From Acidobacteriota bacterium (lineage in GTDB: Bacteria > Acidobacteriota > Blastocatellia > RBC074), in NCBI GenBank assembly GCA_018269055.1, contig JAFDVI010000001.1, positions 144,001 through 201,770 of the forward strand: a stretch of DNA of 57,770 nucleotides, in the 5' to 3' direction. Positions 16,499 through 25,391 of the stretch are shown here, one piece after another (the stretch's first letter is position 1; each line of letters begins with the position of its first letter). Made by a program: the position numbers and the translations under genes. Under the pieces are notes generated by a model. The model was not told where the DNA came from. It was given only the letters and a program-made list of their open reading frames with translations, and searched no databases.

Positions 16499-17334
16499 GA
16501 ACTCTGCGTCACGAAATTAACCAGCGTGCCAATGCCGTCAATCGTGATGCGGATTTCGTCCTGGGATTGCAGCGTGAATTCATCCGGCGGCACGATGCCC
16601 GTCCCGGTCAGCAGAAAACAGCCGTAAGGAAATTCGTTGTCGCGGTAAAGATACTCGACCAGTTCATCGGGTTTGCGTTTGAGTTCTTTCAACGAAGTCT
16701 GGCCGGCAAACGCCGCCTCTTCGCCGCGCAGAATTTCCAGGGTGATTTTGGTTTCGACCGGCAACGGTTCCTGGCAGAGCAAAATGCATGGCCCCAGCCC
16801 GCAGCTTTGCGAATAGACTTTGGCTTGCGGCAAATACAATGGATTTTCGCCTTCGATGTCGCGCGAACTCATATCATTACCAACGGTGTAACCGATGATC
16901 TGTCCCAGCGAATTCACCACCAGCGTCAATTCCGGCTCCGGCACGTTCCATTTGGAATCCTTGCGAATGCGAACATTCTGGTACGGCCCGGCGACGCGGT
17001 TCGGCGTGGCTTTGAAAAACAGTTCCGGCCGCGGAGCCTCGTACACGCGGTCATAAAAACTGCCACCACCAGCGTCCTTTGATTCTTCCATGCGCGCGGT
17101 GCGGCTGCGGTAATATGTCACGCCTGCGGCCCAAACCTCCTGCCGTCCAATCGGCGCCATTGCGCCTTTGATCGGATCGAAGTTCGCAAGTTTCGTCGCT
17201 CGGCGCGTCAAACTGGTCAGTACAGCCGCGTGGTCAGCGCGATTGAGCAGTACATCCCAATCCGTGTCCGTGAGTTGATAAAAAGCGCCGCGCTCTTCCA
17301 GCAGCGGCCCATTTTCGGTTTTGTAGAGTCTCAT
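16495..17334 (-). CDS. Fumarylacetoacetase-fold protein, candidate 2-keto-3-deoxy-pentonate dehydratase
   Basis: A 279-residue FAH-family protein. Metal ligands fit E133-x-E135 ([10 protein letters not shown]) and D154 ([11 protein letters not shown]), with K172 in [14 protein letters not shown]; this spacing and the AKxY-S-CGLGP element match FAH-fold dehydratases acting on 2-keto-3-deoxy sugar acids. Position directly before a KGSADH gene supports the last dehydratase step of a Weimberg-type route (2-keto-3-deoxy-pentonate to 2,5-dioxopentanoate). Other FAH activities, such as hydrolysis of acylpyruvates, remain possible. The start at 17334 is 17 bases after the SGNH hydrolase stop, so the three genes are probably one operon. 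Its TAG stop lies in the type B repeat arm. Confidence 0.82.
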   Translation of the reverse strand: MRLYKTENGPLLEERGAFYQLTDTDWDVLLNRADHAAVLTSLTRRATKLANFDPIKGAMAPIGRQEVWAAGVTYYRSRTARMEESKDAGGGSFYDRVYEAPRPELFFKATPNRVAGPYQNVRIRKDSKWNVPEPELTLVVNSLGQIIGYTVGNDMSSRDIEGENPLYLPQAKVYSQSCGLGPCILLCQEPLPVETKITLEILRGEEAAFAGQTSLKELKRKPDELVEYLYRDNEFPYGCFLLTGTGIVPPDEFTLQSQDEIRITIDGIGTLVNFVTQSS

Positions 17335-17351
17335 CTTGATTATTCGTCAAA

Positions 17352-18608
17352 TCAGGTTAGTGGAATCAATTCGTAACGGTGAGGTTTGATTTGCGCCGCC
17401 GCCCGCTGTTGAGCGATGACTTCCTGTTCCAGCGCATTCATCGCTTCGATCGCTTTACCAACGTTGGGCGATTTGCTGTCCTGATATGGCACCTGCACCT
17501 GACGCCAGGCGGCGAAATGCAGATTGTTGTGCTTCAAGGTTAAGGCGTGCACCGCCGCAGCCTGTTTGGACATGGGCGTTGGAAGCCAGGATAGATTGAC
17601 GCCTTCGTTCAACTGTTCCTTGGTGAATTCGCCGACCGCTTCATCGTCAATCTTCAGTTGATATTTTGCTCCCGTAAGACCGGTGACTTTCAACGTCTGG
17701 CGGTTCAGGCTGTCCATGACGTCCGATGATTTCACTGCCAGCGCTGTGATTGCATCGCCCAGGTCAATCGGCAACGGCAGCGAATTGTCAGTTTGGGTCC
17801 AGGCCAAACCGCCTTCGGTCTTCAACGCTGCCACCTTTGTGTTCTCCGTTCGCGTGGCGCTGCCTTTGGCGGCATCAATTTCAACCGTGCTAACAACCGC
17901 AGGCGCTTTCCAGGCCTTGAGCAATTCCGCAGCCATCAACAAATGTCCGCCCGCGCCAGGGTGTATGCGGTCGGGAATGATCCTTTGAGCTAAGGTCGCA
18001 TCCGTGGTGTTTGCCTTTTTCAGCGCAGCGACAACTGCCGTGTTTAGATCGGCAACACTCAGTTGCTCTTTCGCCGCCAACTCCTTGACAAACTGACTGT
18101 AGCGAACCAGCACGGCGTTATAGCCGCCGTCAAAAGTTGGAGCGCGCGTCACATCGTCGTAAGGCGAAGGCTCGATCAATGTCATACGCAAGCCGGGCAG
18201 ATCGCTTTTGAGCTTCTGCACCAAGTGCTGATAGCCATCCGAATACGTTTCAAAAATCTTCTGATCAAACGCGCGGTAGCGACCATCGTTCATTCCCAGC
18301 ATGACCGTCACGACGTTCGGTTTGTACGCCACCACATCGCGTTGCAATCGCAGGTCAACGGGGCCGCCTCCGCCGCCGGTCACGCGGTCTCCGCCCCAAC
18401 CGGAATGCACAAAGCTGACATCCAGTTTGGGAAAGCGCGTGATGACATAGGTTTCAATAAATGTGGTGTACAGCCGCTGGTCGGTGATGCTGTCGCCATA
18501 AAAAACGACGCGGTCACCGTTTTTCAGGTAAAAGCCATCCTGCGCTTTGGCCGTTAGGACAACCAGGAACAGCAGGCCAAACCCGGCAAATCTTTTCAGC
18601 ACTTTCAT
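17352..18608 (-). CDS. Exported SGNH/GDSL hydrolase
   Basis: A 418-residue secreted esterase-type protein. The signal peptide runs MKVLKRFAGFGLLFLVVLTAKA; ATG 18608 is preferred over the longer frame because it has GAGGAG six bases upstream. SGNH blocks: FYGDSITDQ with the nucleophile S40, a Gly in GWGGDRV, GMNDGRYR with the Asn, and DRIHPGAGGH with the Asp-x-x-His pair. The C-terminal 170 residues form a further beta-rich part ending in PHRYELIPL. Substrates in the family are acetyl groups on polysaccharides or lipids; with sugar-acid genes directly downstream, deacetylation of plant polysaccharide fragments is a reasonable guess only. Confidence 0.88.
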   Translation of the reverse strand: MKVLKRFAGFGLLFLVVLTAKAQDGFYLKNGDRVVFYGDSITDQRLYTTFIETYVITRFPKLDVSFVHSGWGGDRVTGGGGGPVDLRLQRDVVAYKPNVVTVMLGMNDGRYRAFDQKIFETYSDGYQHLVQKLKSDLPGLRMTLIEPSPYDDVTRAPTFDGGYNAVLVRYSQFVKELAAKEQLSVADLNTAVVAALKKANTTDATLAQRIIPDRIHPGAGGHLLMAAELLKAWKAPAVVSTVEIDAAKGSATRTENTKVAALKTEGGLAWTQTDNSLPLPIDLGDAITALAVKSSDVMDSLNRQTLKVTGLTGAKYQLKIDDEAVGEFTKEQLNEGVNLSWLPTPMSKQAAAVHALTLKHNNLHFAAWRQVQVPYQDSKSPNVGKAIEAMNALEQEVIAQQRAAAQIKPHRYELIPLT

Positions 18609-18842
18609 TGATCGCTCCTCGGTGGGTGAAGGTGCAAGTAACTGCTTGTGGGCAGAACTCCAAACTTTTCTCTTGTTGATTGAATTGTTGCAGGTTGTTG
18701 GAAACGAGGCGAGATGATGGCAACACAGGCCAATGATTGCAAGCTGTGGCGTCCGCTTCTTGCCTTGCCACTCGAAAAAGTTCATCCTTCGATCCCCAAA
18801 CCGCAGTGATTATCGAAGCAAAATATTGGAGGAAAGCCGGTT

Positions 18843-20456
18843 ATGGCATTGAGATCGAGGCTGATAGTTTTGTGTTTTCTTGTCTTTATTGTTGTCGGCA
18901 CGGTCGCCGTGGCGCAACCACGCGGGGTCGCGCCTGCTCCCAACCGTTCCGAAGGCGAAGGGCCATTCGAGCGACTGATCATTCGCGGAGCCACGATCAT
19001 TGATGGCACGGGCGCTCCGCCGTTTGGCCCGGCGGACATTGTCATTGAAAAAAACCGCATCGTCGAAGTTCGCAGCGTCGGATACCCGAAAGTTCCCATT
19101 CGCGAAGGCGCGCGCCCGATGAACGCAACCAGGGAAATTGACGCCACCGGAATGTATGTGCTGCCGGGATTTGTGGATTGCCACGCGCACATCGGCGGCG
19201 CGGCGCAGGGAACTCCGGCGGAATACGTCTACAAACTCTGGATGGCGCACGGCGTGACGACGATTCGCGAACCGGGCAGTTTCAACGGTGCGGATTGGAC
19301 TTTGCACGAACGTGAACGCAGCGCCAAAAACGAAATCACCGCGCCCAGAATTTTCGCGTACTTCGGGCCAGGATTGGGTTGGGACAAAGGCGCATTGCGA
19401 ACCCCTGAACTGGCGCGCGAATACGTTCGCTGGGCCAAGGAAAAAGGCGCGGACGGTTTCAAGGTCATCGGTGATGGGCCGATTTACGACCCCGATATTA
19501 TGGCCGCGTTTTTGGACGAAGCGAACAAACTCGGCCTGGGTTCGACGACGCACTTGAACCAACTAGGCGTCGCGCGATTAAACATTTTGCAAGCCGCGCG
19601 GTTGGGGATGCGTTCGATGGAACATTGGTACGGATTGCCAGAAGCCCTGTTTGCCGACCGCACGGTTCAGGATTTTCCGCTGGATTACAACTACAACGAC
19701 GAATCGCATCGCTTCGGCCAGGCCGGGCGATTGTGGAAACAGGCGGCTCCGCCGGGCAGCAAAAAATGGAACGAGGTGATGGACGAGCTTGTAAAACTGA
19801 AATTCACGCTCGATCCGACCTTCACCATTTACGAAGCCAGCCGCGATTTGATGCGCGCAATGCGCGCCGAATGGCACGACCGGTACACGCTGCCTTCGCT
19901 GTGGAAGTTTTACACGCCGAGCCGCGAAGCCCACGGTTCGTACTGGTTCAACTGGACGACGCAGGACGAAGTCGAATGGAAAAACAATTACCGGTTGTGG
20001 ATGGCCTTTGTGAACGAATACAAAAATCGCGGTGGCCGCGTCACCACGGGCAGCGATTCCGGCTTCATTTATAAACTTTACGGTTTCGATTACATCCGCG
20101 AGTTTGAATTGTTGCAGGAAGCGGGCTTTCACCCGCTGGAAGTCATTCGTTCGGCCACGATGTACGGCGCACAATTGCTGTCCGAACCCAAGGGCAAACC
20201 CATCGAATTCGGCATCGTCAAACCCGGCATGCTGGCCGACTTAGTCATCGTCCCCGAAAACCCGATTGCCAATTTGAAAGTGTTGTACGGAACTGGCGCG
20301 ATTCGCCTGAACGACCAAACCAACCAGCCCGAACGCGTCGGCGGCATCAAATACACGATCAAAGACGGCATTGTTTACGACGCCAAGAAGCTGTTGGCCG
20401 ACGTGGAAAAGATGGTCGAAGCGGCAAAGAAGAAATCCAACGCGGCAGGAAATTGA
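18843..20456 (+). CDS. Exported amidohydrolase family protein
   Basis: A 537-residue metal-dependent hydrolase with a signal peptide (MALRSRLIVLCFLVFIVVGTVAVAQ) and GGAGG-like ribosome site (TTGGAGGAAAG) before ATG 18843. The amidohydrolase core shows HxH (H114, H116 in GFVDCHAHIGG), a likely bridging Lys in GADGFKVIGDG, His ligands in STTHLNQLG and SMEHWYG, and an Asp in TTGSDSGFIY, followed by the typical C-terminal KPGMLADLVIV. A long insertion between the second His and the Asp (FPLDYNYND to WTTQDEVEW) is longer than in imidazolonepropionase-like members. Substrate unknown; peptidic or cyclic amide bonds are usual. Divergent from the SGNH gene. Confidence 0.9.
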   Translation: MALRSRLIVLCFLVFIVVGTVAVAQPRGVAPAPNRSEGEGPFERLIIRGATIIDGTGAPPFGPADIVIEKNRIVEVRSVGYPKVPIREGARPMNATREIDATGMYVLPGFVDCHAHIGGAAQGTPAEYVYKLWMAHGVTTIREPGSFNGADWTLHERERSAKNEITAPRIFAYFGPGLGWDKGALRTPELAREYVRWAKEKGADGFKVIGDGPIYDPDIMAAFLDEANKLGLGSTTHLNQLGVARLNILQAARLGMRSMEHWYGLPEALFADRTVQDFPLDYNYNDESHRFGQAGRLWKQAAPPGSKKWNEVMDELVKLKFTLDPTFTIYEASRDLMRAMRAEWHDRYTLPSLWKFYTPSREAHGSYWFNWTTQDEVEWKNNYRLWMAFVNEYKNRGGRVTTGSDSGFIYKLYGFDYIREFELLQEAGFHPLEVIRSATMYGAQLLSEPKGKPIEFGIVKPGMLADLVIVPENPIANLKVLYGTGAIRLNDQTNQPERVGGIKYTIKDGIVYDAKKLLADVEKMVEAAKKKSNAAGN

Positions 20457-20525
20457 ATGAGCAGGCAAGGTTATTTCAAAAGCTTGATGGGGTAGAATTC
20501 AAACTACAGTGCTACCGAAAAAATG

Positions 20526-20547
20526 TCCGAAGTGTTGAAACTTCGGA
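20526..20547. promoter_or_regulatory. Palindrome upstream of the toxin-antitoxin pair
   Basis: 8-bp inverted repeat, TCCGAAGT (20526-20533) and ACTTCGGA (20540-20547), with a six-base loop, 45 bases before the antitoxin ATG. Position suits an operator for autoregulation of the pair, but no binding protein is proven. Confidence 0.35.
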
Positions 20548-20592
20548 AACGGATAAGTCACTACTTACTGTGTATTCTTGAAAGGGGATTTT

Positions 20593-20859
20593 ATGACTAC
20601 GCAACTTGAAGCAGTTTTCCAAGGCGGCGTTCTACGACCGCTTCAACCACTCAATCTTTTGGAAGATCAAAAAGTGGTTGTGACAGTAGCAACTATTCCT
20701 GTCACCAACGAAGAGGAATTTCTGGATAAGGAGTTTCATCGTTACTGCGAGAGCCGTGCTGATTACAGCATCACGCTTGAGCAAGTGCGGAAAGAGTTGT
20801 CGTCAATCCCTGGCGCGATCGCTGATGAAATCATTGCGGATCGAGAAGAAAGGTTCTGA
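20593..20859 (+). CDS. DUF104-type antitoxin
   Basis: An 88-residue protein whose first 30 residues (TTQLEAVFQGGVLRPLQPL) match the AF2212/DUF104 antitoxin-type N terminus, followed by a charged helical tail (EEFLDKEFHRYCESRAD) likely to wrap the toxin. ATG 20593 follows GAAAGGGG and is preferred over the TTG-type start fifteen bases earlier. The TGA overlaps the ATG of the PIN toxin gene as TGATG, the usual coupling in type II modules. Expected to neutralise the toxin and repress its own promoter. Confidence 0.82.
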   Translation: MTTQLEAVFQGGVLRPLQPLNLLEDQKVVVTVATIPVTNEEEFLDKEFHRYCESRADYSITLEQVRKELSSIPGAIADEIIADREERF

Positions 20860-21314
20860 TGTCTGGTTATTTTTTAGACACCAGCGCGTTGGGCAAGCAT
20901 TATCACCTGGAAGTTGGGACGGCGGACGTAGATGCCATCTTTCAAACGCCGGGCGCTCAAATCTATATCTCGCGCCTTGCCTTTGTGGAGTTCCGTTCGG
21001 CCTTTGCCAGAAAAGTCCGAATCAATCAGGTGACGCAAACAGGCTATCAGCATGCTTGCACGCTGTTTGAAACTGACATTGCCAGGCAGATCATCAAAGG
21101 CATTCGATTCAACGACAGTGATTTTCAGCAAGCAACGCTGCTGATTGAAAAACACGCACTGACGCAGAACCTGCGTACTCTGGACGCGTTGCAGCTTGCC
21201 ATCGCCTTGAATGCATTCCGTCAAGGGATCAGTGATTTTTTCGTTTGCGCCGACAAAGCCTTATGTTCCATCGCTCAGACCGAAGGGCTAGCCATCATCA
21301 ATCCCGTCCCGTAA
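20859..21314 (+). CDS. PIN domain toxin (VapC-like)
   Basis: A 151-residue PIN ribonuclease. Acidic active-site residues can be placed at D7 (GYFLDTSALGK), E44 (LAFVEFRSAF), D109 (LRTLDALQLA) and D132 (FVCADKALC), the canonical four. Members cut specific RNAs, often tRNA, when freed from their antitoxin. Start overlaps the antitoxin stop; AAAGG lies a few bases upstream inside the antitoxin. Complete, no sign of decay. Confidence 0.88.
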   Translation: MSGYFLDTSALGKHYHLEVGTADVDAIFQTPGAQIYISRLAFVEFRSAFARKVRINQVTQTGYQHACTLFETDIARQIIKGIRFNDSDFQQATLLIEKHALTQNLRTLDALQLAIALNAFRQGISDFFVCADKALCSIAQTEGLAIINPVP

Positions 21315-21391
21315 TTGGTGATTTTGCGATTACGGAATAACCACCCCCTCAAACCACAACCGGAAGTTCTAACCCAATCAGGAGGTCAAGT

Positions 21392-22444
21392 ATGCGTTGT
21401 ATTCTTTTCGTGATCCTCATCGCCTTTGCATCAAATGCGCTTGCGCAAGAAAAATGCGAAAGAATTATTGAATTATCCCAAACGGTAAAGGAGACGGCTT
21501 ATTCTAAGAAGTCTTTTGAGCAGCACGTGAAAAATTTTTGCAGCGAATACCATCAGTCCGAACAGTCAGGAAAGACTATGGATGTAGGTCTTGTCTACAA
21601 GAAGGTTTTGGCCGGTAATTTTGGAAGCTCCAGTGTGACAGCAAAAGACATTGCAAGCAACTATTGCTCGCAAGAAGGCTCTGTCTCTGATTTAGACGAG
21701 GCTTATAAACAATATGTTACAGCCATTGCTCCAGGCGCTTATGAGGCGTATGCGAAGTGCAAAGACTTTGAAAAACGGGGCGTAACGATTAATCTCCAAA
21801 GCCTTGATGCAAACATTCTTCAAGTGACTGTGAACTTCACAAAGAGCATTTCAAAAGATTCGTATGCTGAGGTCAGGTATTCGGATAAGCTGCCGTCGGG
21901 TATTACATGTAACTGGGATGAATCAAAAAGCAATGTCCAGAGAGTTGACGTCGGCACTCGTATGTTAACCTGCACACGGACAAACCCGATGATGAAAGCA
22001 AGTATTGTAATTTTTAGACGGGATGCGGTTGATAGTGTTCTGACTCTGCATTGGCCAGCATACAACGCGGAAGGGGATCCGGTTGATTCACTCAAAGCGC
22101 TACGAGACAAAGTCTCAGCACTGGAAAGCCGGACCATCTCTCAATCCGGTGAAATTACGATGAGGGCTGTAAACACACCCGGACTTGAGGAATGCGGCCA
22201 CGGAAGTGTGAAAAGGGGGGAACTAGAAGGCAAGGTTAAATTTCCAGTAGCATTCTCGACTGCACCCACAGTATCAGCAGGATTAACACAATTGCTCATT
22301 GGCACTGCAGATGTGCGCGACCGCCATAGCGTACGTTTCGAAGTCACAGAGGTTGATAAAGAATGGTTCAAATACAAATTCTGGACTGAGGGTGACAATA
22401 AAGTGAGTATTGCCAAAATCAGTTGGATTGCGGTAGTAAAGTAG
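21392..22444 (+). CDS. Exported protein with C-terminal H-type lectin-like domain
   Basis: A 350-residue protein with a clear signal peptide ([19 protein letters not shown]) and strong ribosome site (AGGAGGTCAAGT ATG). Residues 20-240 are not recognised; they contain six or more Cys residues that could form disulfides, and a short coiled-coil-like stretch ([15 protein letters not shown]) at about 230. Residues 280-350 (from [19 protein letters not shown] to KISWIAVVK) follow the H-type lectin pattern of a beta-sandwich with conserved Phe-x-Pro, R-x-x-V-x-F-E-V and a final SWIAV strand, seen in discoidin-II-like and invertebrate agglutinins. Probably a secreted glycan-binding protein. The DNA is AT-richer than the neighbours and the gene sits between a toxin-antitoxin pair and a broken cyclophilin, suggesting transfer. 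Confidence 0.75.
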   Translation: MRCILFVILIAFASNALAQEKCERIIELSQTVKETAYSKKSFEQHVKNFCSEYHQSEQSGKTMDVGLVYKKVLAGNFGSSSVTAKDIASNYCSQEGSVSDLDEAYKQYVTAIAPGAYEAYAKCKDFEKRGVTINLQSLDANILQVTVNFTKSISKDSYAEVRYSDKLPSGITCNWDESKSNVQRVDVGTRMLTCTRTNPMMKASIVIFRRDAVDSVLTLHWPAYNAEGDPVDSLKALRDKVSALESRTISQSGEITMRAVNTPGLEECGHGSVKRGELEGKVKFPVAFSTAPTVSAGLTQLLIGTADVRDRHSVRFEVTEVDKEWFKYKFWTEGDNKVSIAKISWIAVVK

Positions 22445-22479
22445 AGGTCGCCAAGATACCCTCCTGGTCAATTTTTTAT

Positions 22480-22515
22480 TCGCCTGACCTACTTCGAAGG
22501 AGTGGAGTCAGGCGA
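22480..22515. repeat. Inverted repeat at the edge of the broken cyclophilin
   Basis: 9-bp perfect inverted repeat, TCGCCTGAC (22480-22488) and GTCAGGCGA (22507-22515), with an 18-base loop. It lies between the lectin gene stop and the point where cyclophilin homology begins, so it may be the lectin gene's terminator or a junction scar. Confidence 0.4.
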
Positions 22516-22527
22516 TTTCAAGTTCAG

Positions 22528-22698
22528 GAAGAAGCCTCCAAAGACACGGGCGGCAGCCAGTTTTTCATCACGCATTCGCCGCAGCCTCACCTGGATGGCG
22601 GATACACGGTGTTTGGCCAGGTCACTTCGGGGATGGAAGTCGTTGACCGAATCGCGCGTGGCGATCAGATCAGACGCATTGAAGTTTCCGAACGATAG
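22528..22698 (+). pseudogene. Cyclophilin-type peptidyl-prolyl isomerase, C-terminal fragment
   Basis: In one frame the sequence reads [19 protein letters not shown], then [31 protein letters not shown] and a stop. This is the conserved C-terminal third of a bacterial cyclophilin (GSQFFIT, HLDGxYTVFGxV). The N-terminal two thirds, including the FHRxxxxF motif, are missing: the preceding 80 bases read as unrelated sequence, and no matching N-terminal piece appears elsewhere in the window. A remnant, probably cut by insertion or deletion at about 22520. Confidence 0.8.
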
Positions 22699-22909
22699 CG
22701 TGAGCAACTGCTGCGAACTCGCTTCAAATGGATAGAAGTGCTGACTGGTTTGCTGTTCAGTTTGACGCCCTCTCCTCCCTGCCCTTTCAAGCGTTCTGGC
22801 AAACCATAAACCTCGCAACAATTCTTGAAAAAACTCTTCAACGCTTCCCTTCCCATTGCGGTAGAGGGTTACGAAGCGAGCGAGAAATCACCTGAAATCG
22901 GGCGAGTTT

Positions 22910-23575
22910 ATGGAATGGAACAATGTTGCGCTAATGACCGAGCAAATGCGATTCGATGATCGAACGGTGACGTATATGCCCGAAACTCGCACGGCGGATT
23001 CGGCTGTGGGTTCATTGATCGCGCGCGCTCAAAAAGGAGATCTGGTCGCTTTTGACCAGTTGATCGTCGCCCATCAACAGCGCGTGGTCGGCATCGCCTG
23101 GCGCATGTTGGGCAATCAGGATGATGCGCTGGATGCTGCGCAGGATACGTTTCTGCGCGTGTACAAATTTATCGGCAAATTCGACCCCTCGCAGGATTTT
23201 TCCGGCTGGCTATACCGAATTGCCGTCAACGTCTGTCACGACATTGCCCGCAAGCGCGGGCGCGGCAATCCGGTATCGCTGGATGCCGAAATCGAAGCCG
23301 GCCGCTTCGTCGAACCCAGCCCTCACAATACTGAGAGTTCGGCGATGTTCGCGCAGGAAGGAAGGATCATCGCCCGTGCTCTGAAAACGCTTTCAGAGAA
23401 AGAGCGCGCGGCGATTGTCCTGCGCGATATGGAAGGGTTGACGACCGATGAAGTCGCCCAAATTTTAGGCTCTACCCCCACAACCGTTAGATCCCAGGTC
23501 AGTTCGGCTCGCGCCAAGATTAAAAGCTTTCGCGACCGCTGGCTGAAAAAATCGGTTCGGAACCGGGAGCGGTAG
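22910..23575 (+). CDS. ECF-type RNA polymerase sigma factor
   Basis: A 221-residue sigma-70 family protein. Region 2 spans FDQLIVAHQQRVVGIAWRML to WLYRIAVNVCHDIARKR with the DALDAAQDTFLRVYK core-binding helix; region 4 is LSEKERAAIVLRDMEGLTTDEVAQ then TPTTVRSQVSSARAKIK. No region 3, as expected for ECF factors. Two start codons are possible (22910 and 22934); neither has a strong ribosome site. The next gene, 41 bases downstream, encodes a zinc-finger anti-sigma protein, so the sigma factor is probably held inactive until a stress or surface signal. The regulon cannot be read from the window. Confidence 0.93.
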   Translation: MEWNNVALMTEQMRFDDRTVTYMPETRTADSAVGSLIARAQKGDLVAFDQLIVAHQQRVVGIAWRMLGNQDDALDAAQDTFLRVYKFIGKFDPSQDFSGWLYRIAVNVCHDIARKRGRGNPVSLDAEIEAGRFVEPSPHNTESSAMFAQEGRIIARALKTLSEKERAAIVLRDMEGLTTDEVAQILGSTPTTVRSQVSSARAKIKSFRDRWLKKSVRNRER

Positions 23576-23616
23576 CGACCGTGAGTTTCGACCGATGGCC
23601 GAAGTGAGGCCCCTTT

Positions 23617-24357
23617 ATGAGATGCGAACACGTTGAAACTTTGATTCCCTTGTACGTCGGCGGTGATCTGGAACCGCACGAAGCAGACAGTTTGCGCCAA
23701 CACCTCATCAGTTGTGCGCATTGCCGTCAGCTTCACGAAGAATTTCAGGCCAGCCACAGTTGGCTGACCGGATTTGCAGTACCTGCGTTTGATGAAGCGT
23801 CCTTTGCCAAATTGCGCGCCTCAGTATTGAAAGAAATCGGGCGGCAGGAGAAGAGAGGGAGTTGGTCAGGATGGATTGACTGGTTGCTGCCGAAATGGAG
23901 TCCTAGATTAATGCTGGCGACGGCGGCAGTTGCCTTGGCAGTCACAACTGGCTTGGTTGCAGCAGTTTACCGCCAGCAAGTGGCTCCTGCGAGAGCAGTC
24001 GGCGAAACAATCGCCGACGCTGGACAAATCAAACCCGCGACCGGCACGGAGCACACAAATCCGCTGCCGCAGGAACTCAACCGGGTCGCTACCGCTCCCC
24101 GTTCCGTACCACGGTCAAAACATGTGAAAGCGGCGACACCGTTGCTGCCGCCCGAAGCATTGGGGAATGGCGGGTCATTAAATCCGCTGGAACCGCCTGT
24201 CATTCCGGAAGAGGAATCTGCCACGGAATCGGTTGCGCAAGTGGAACCGGAACCAAAAGAAATGCTGCGGATCGAATTACAAACCGCAGACCCAAACATA
24301 CGAATTATTTGGCTGACCCCGAAACCGGACAGCCCATCGAATCCCAAAACGAAGTGA
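23617..24357 (+). CDS. Transmembrane zinc-finger anti-sigma factor
   Basis: A 246-residue protein. The N-terminal zf-HC2 motif is clear: CEHVETLIPLYVGG and HLISCAHCRQLHEEF, giving the C-x(n)-H-x3-C-x2-C zinc site that clamps ECF sigma factors. A single membrane segment (LMLATAAVALAVTTGLVAAVY) lies at about residues 98-118. The outer part of about 125 residues is Pro- and Glu-rich with no recognised fold. Orientation predicts a cytoplasmic sigma-binding end and a periplasmic sensory tail. Same operon as the sigma gene. Confidence 0.88.
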   Translation: MRCEHVETLIPLYVGGDLEPHEADSLRQHLISCAHCRQLHEEFQASHSWLTGFAVPAFDEASFAKLRASVLKEIGRQEKRGSWSGWIDWLLPKWSPRLMLATAAVALAVTTGLVAAVYRQQVAPARAVGETIADAGQIKPATGTEHTNPLPQELNRVATAPRSVPRSKHVKAATPLLPPEALGNGGSLNPLEPPVIPEEESATESVAQVEPEPKEMLRIELQTADPNIRIIWLTPKPDSPSNPKTK

Positions 24358-24380
24358 ACACCAACAGACTGGAGAAGATT

Positions 24381-25208
24381 ATGTTGACGAAAACCATCAA
24401 GCTATTATCCATTGTGCTTTTGATTTGCCTGACAGGGCAGCTTTCGCTGGCGCAACAGCAAAACAACCAACAGGCGGCCAACAACACAAACAATCAACCG
24501 CAACCGCAATACGTGGATTTCAGTGGCTTCAAGGGAAAGGTACTGGAAGTGAAAAACCGCGACCCACGCTCGCTGGTTTCGCTGCTGACCCCGCTCGGCA
24601 GCGGATTCAAAGGCGCTGTGTTGAGTGCGAATTCGGAGTTCAAGACAATCACCGTCCGCGACTTTCCCGAAAACATCGCCACGATTGAAGAAGCGCTCAA
24701 GCGGCTGGATGTGCCAATGCCCACCAAAGCGGCGGAGCCGGCAAGACCGGATGTCGAAATTTACGGCTATGTGTTGATTGCCTCTCAGGGCGATGGGGCG
24801 ACCAGTGATTATCCAAAAGCAATTGACGACGTCGTCAAACAGCTTCAATCCAACCTGGCCTTCAAAAACTATCGTTTGCTGACGGCCATTGTTCAGCGAA
24901 CAAAGTTGGGTGGCAGTTTGACCAGTGCGGGAACCGCCGTGCTTTCGGACAAATCAGTCGCCGCGAACTACGAATTGTTAATTGGCCGAATCTCTTCGGA
25001 AAACGAGCTTGGGGACGTGTCGCCAATTGTTCTGAGCAACCTTGACCTGAGGTTTAACGGCCAGAACACACCGGAAGGACCCAACCCCGGCAGCGCTCGC
25101 CTGAACACCAGCTTGAAACTTAAGGACGGCGAGAAGGTCGTGGTCGGAACCGCCAGCTTGAAAGACAAAGCGTTGGTGTTGGTGCTGACGTCAAAAATTT
25201 TGAAATAA
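24381..25208 (+). CDS. Exported protein with secretin N-like short domain
   Basis: A 275-residue protein with signal peptide [25 protein letters not shown]. The start is ATG 24381, with GGAGAAG a few bases upstream; the longer frame overlaps the anti-sigma gene. Residues about 50-110 ([20 protein letters not shown] ... [11 protein letters not shown]) resemble the N1-type short domain of secretins (the KH-like ring-forming repeats). The rest ([12 protein letters not shown] to [11 protein letters not shown]) is beta-rich, with no secretin channel domain. Third gene after the sigma/anti-sigma pair, 23 bases downstream, so it is likely a periplasmic target or sensor partner of that system. An intrinsic terminator follows. 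Confidence 0.7.
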   Translation: MLTKTIKLLSIVLLICLTGQLSLAQQQNNQQAANNTNNQPQPQYVDFSGFKGKVLEVKNRDPRSLVSLLTPLGSGFKGAVLSANSEFKTITVRDFPENIATIEEALKRLDVPMPTKAAEPARPDVEIYGYVLIASQGDGATSDYPKAIDDVVKQLQSNLAFKNYRLLTAIVQRTKLGGSLTSAGTAVLSDKSVAANYELLIGRISSENELGDVSPIVLSNLDLRFNGQNTPEGPNPGSARLNTSLKLKDGEKVVVGTASLKDKALVLVLTSKILK

Positions 25209-25240
25209 CGATTTACCTCCACAACCAAACACACCACCGA

Positions 25241-25266
25241 GGGCGGATTCACACTCCGCCCTTTTT
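25241..25266 (+). terminator. Intrinsic terminator after the sigma operon
   Basis: 7-bp stem GGGCGGA (25241-25247) with TCCGCCC (25255-25261), a seven-base loop and TTTTT at 25262-25266, 32 bases after the stop of the third gene of the operon. Confidence 0.85.
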
Positions 25267-25295
25267 CCTTTTTGTGCCAAGCCATCAACTTGGTA

Positions 25296-25391
25296 GTAGC
25301 GCAACCAGCCATGGTTGCGCAGTTGTGGTAAAAGCCGATTGGCTTTGAAAGAAATTTCGAGAAAGCGCCGCAACCATGCTGGTTGCGCTAC
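25296..25391. repeat. Paired REP-like element, type C
   Basis: Inverted arms 25296-25319 and 25369-25391 are identical apart from one inserted base; the spacer is 49 bases. Each arm carries an inner palindrome, CGCAACCA-x(3-4)-TGGTTGCG. As in type B the outer edge reads GTAG, and this edge gives the TAG stop codon of the DUF1501 gene (25388-25390, minus strand). Confidence 0.8.
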
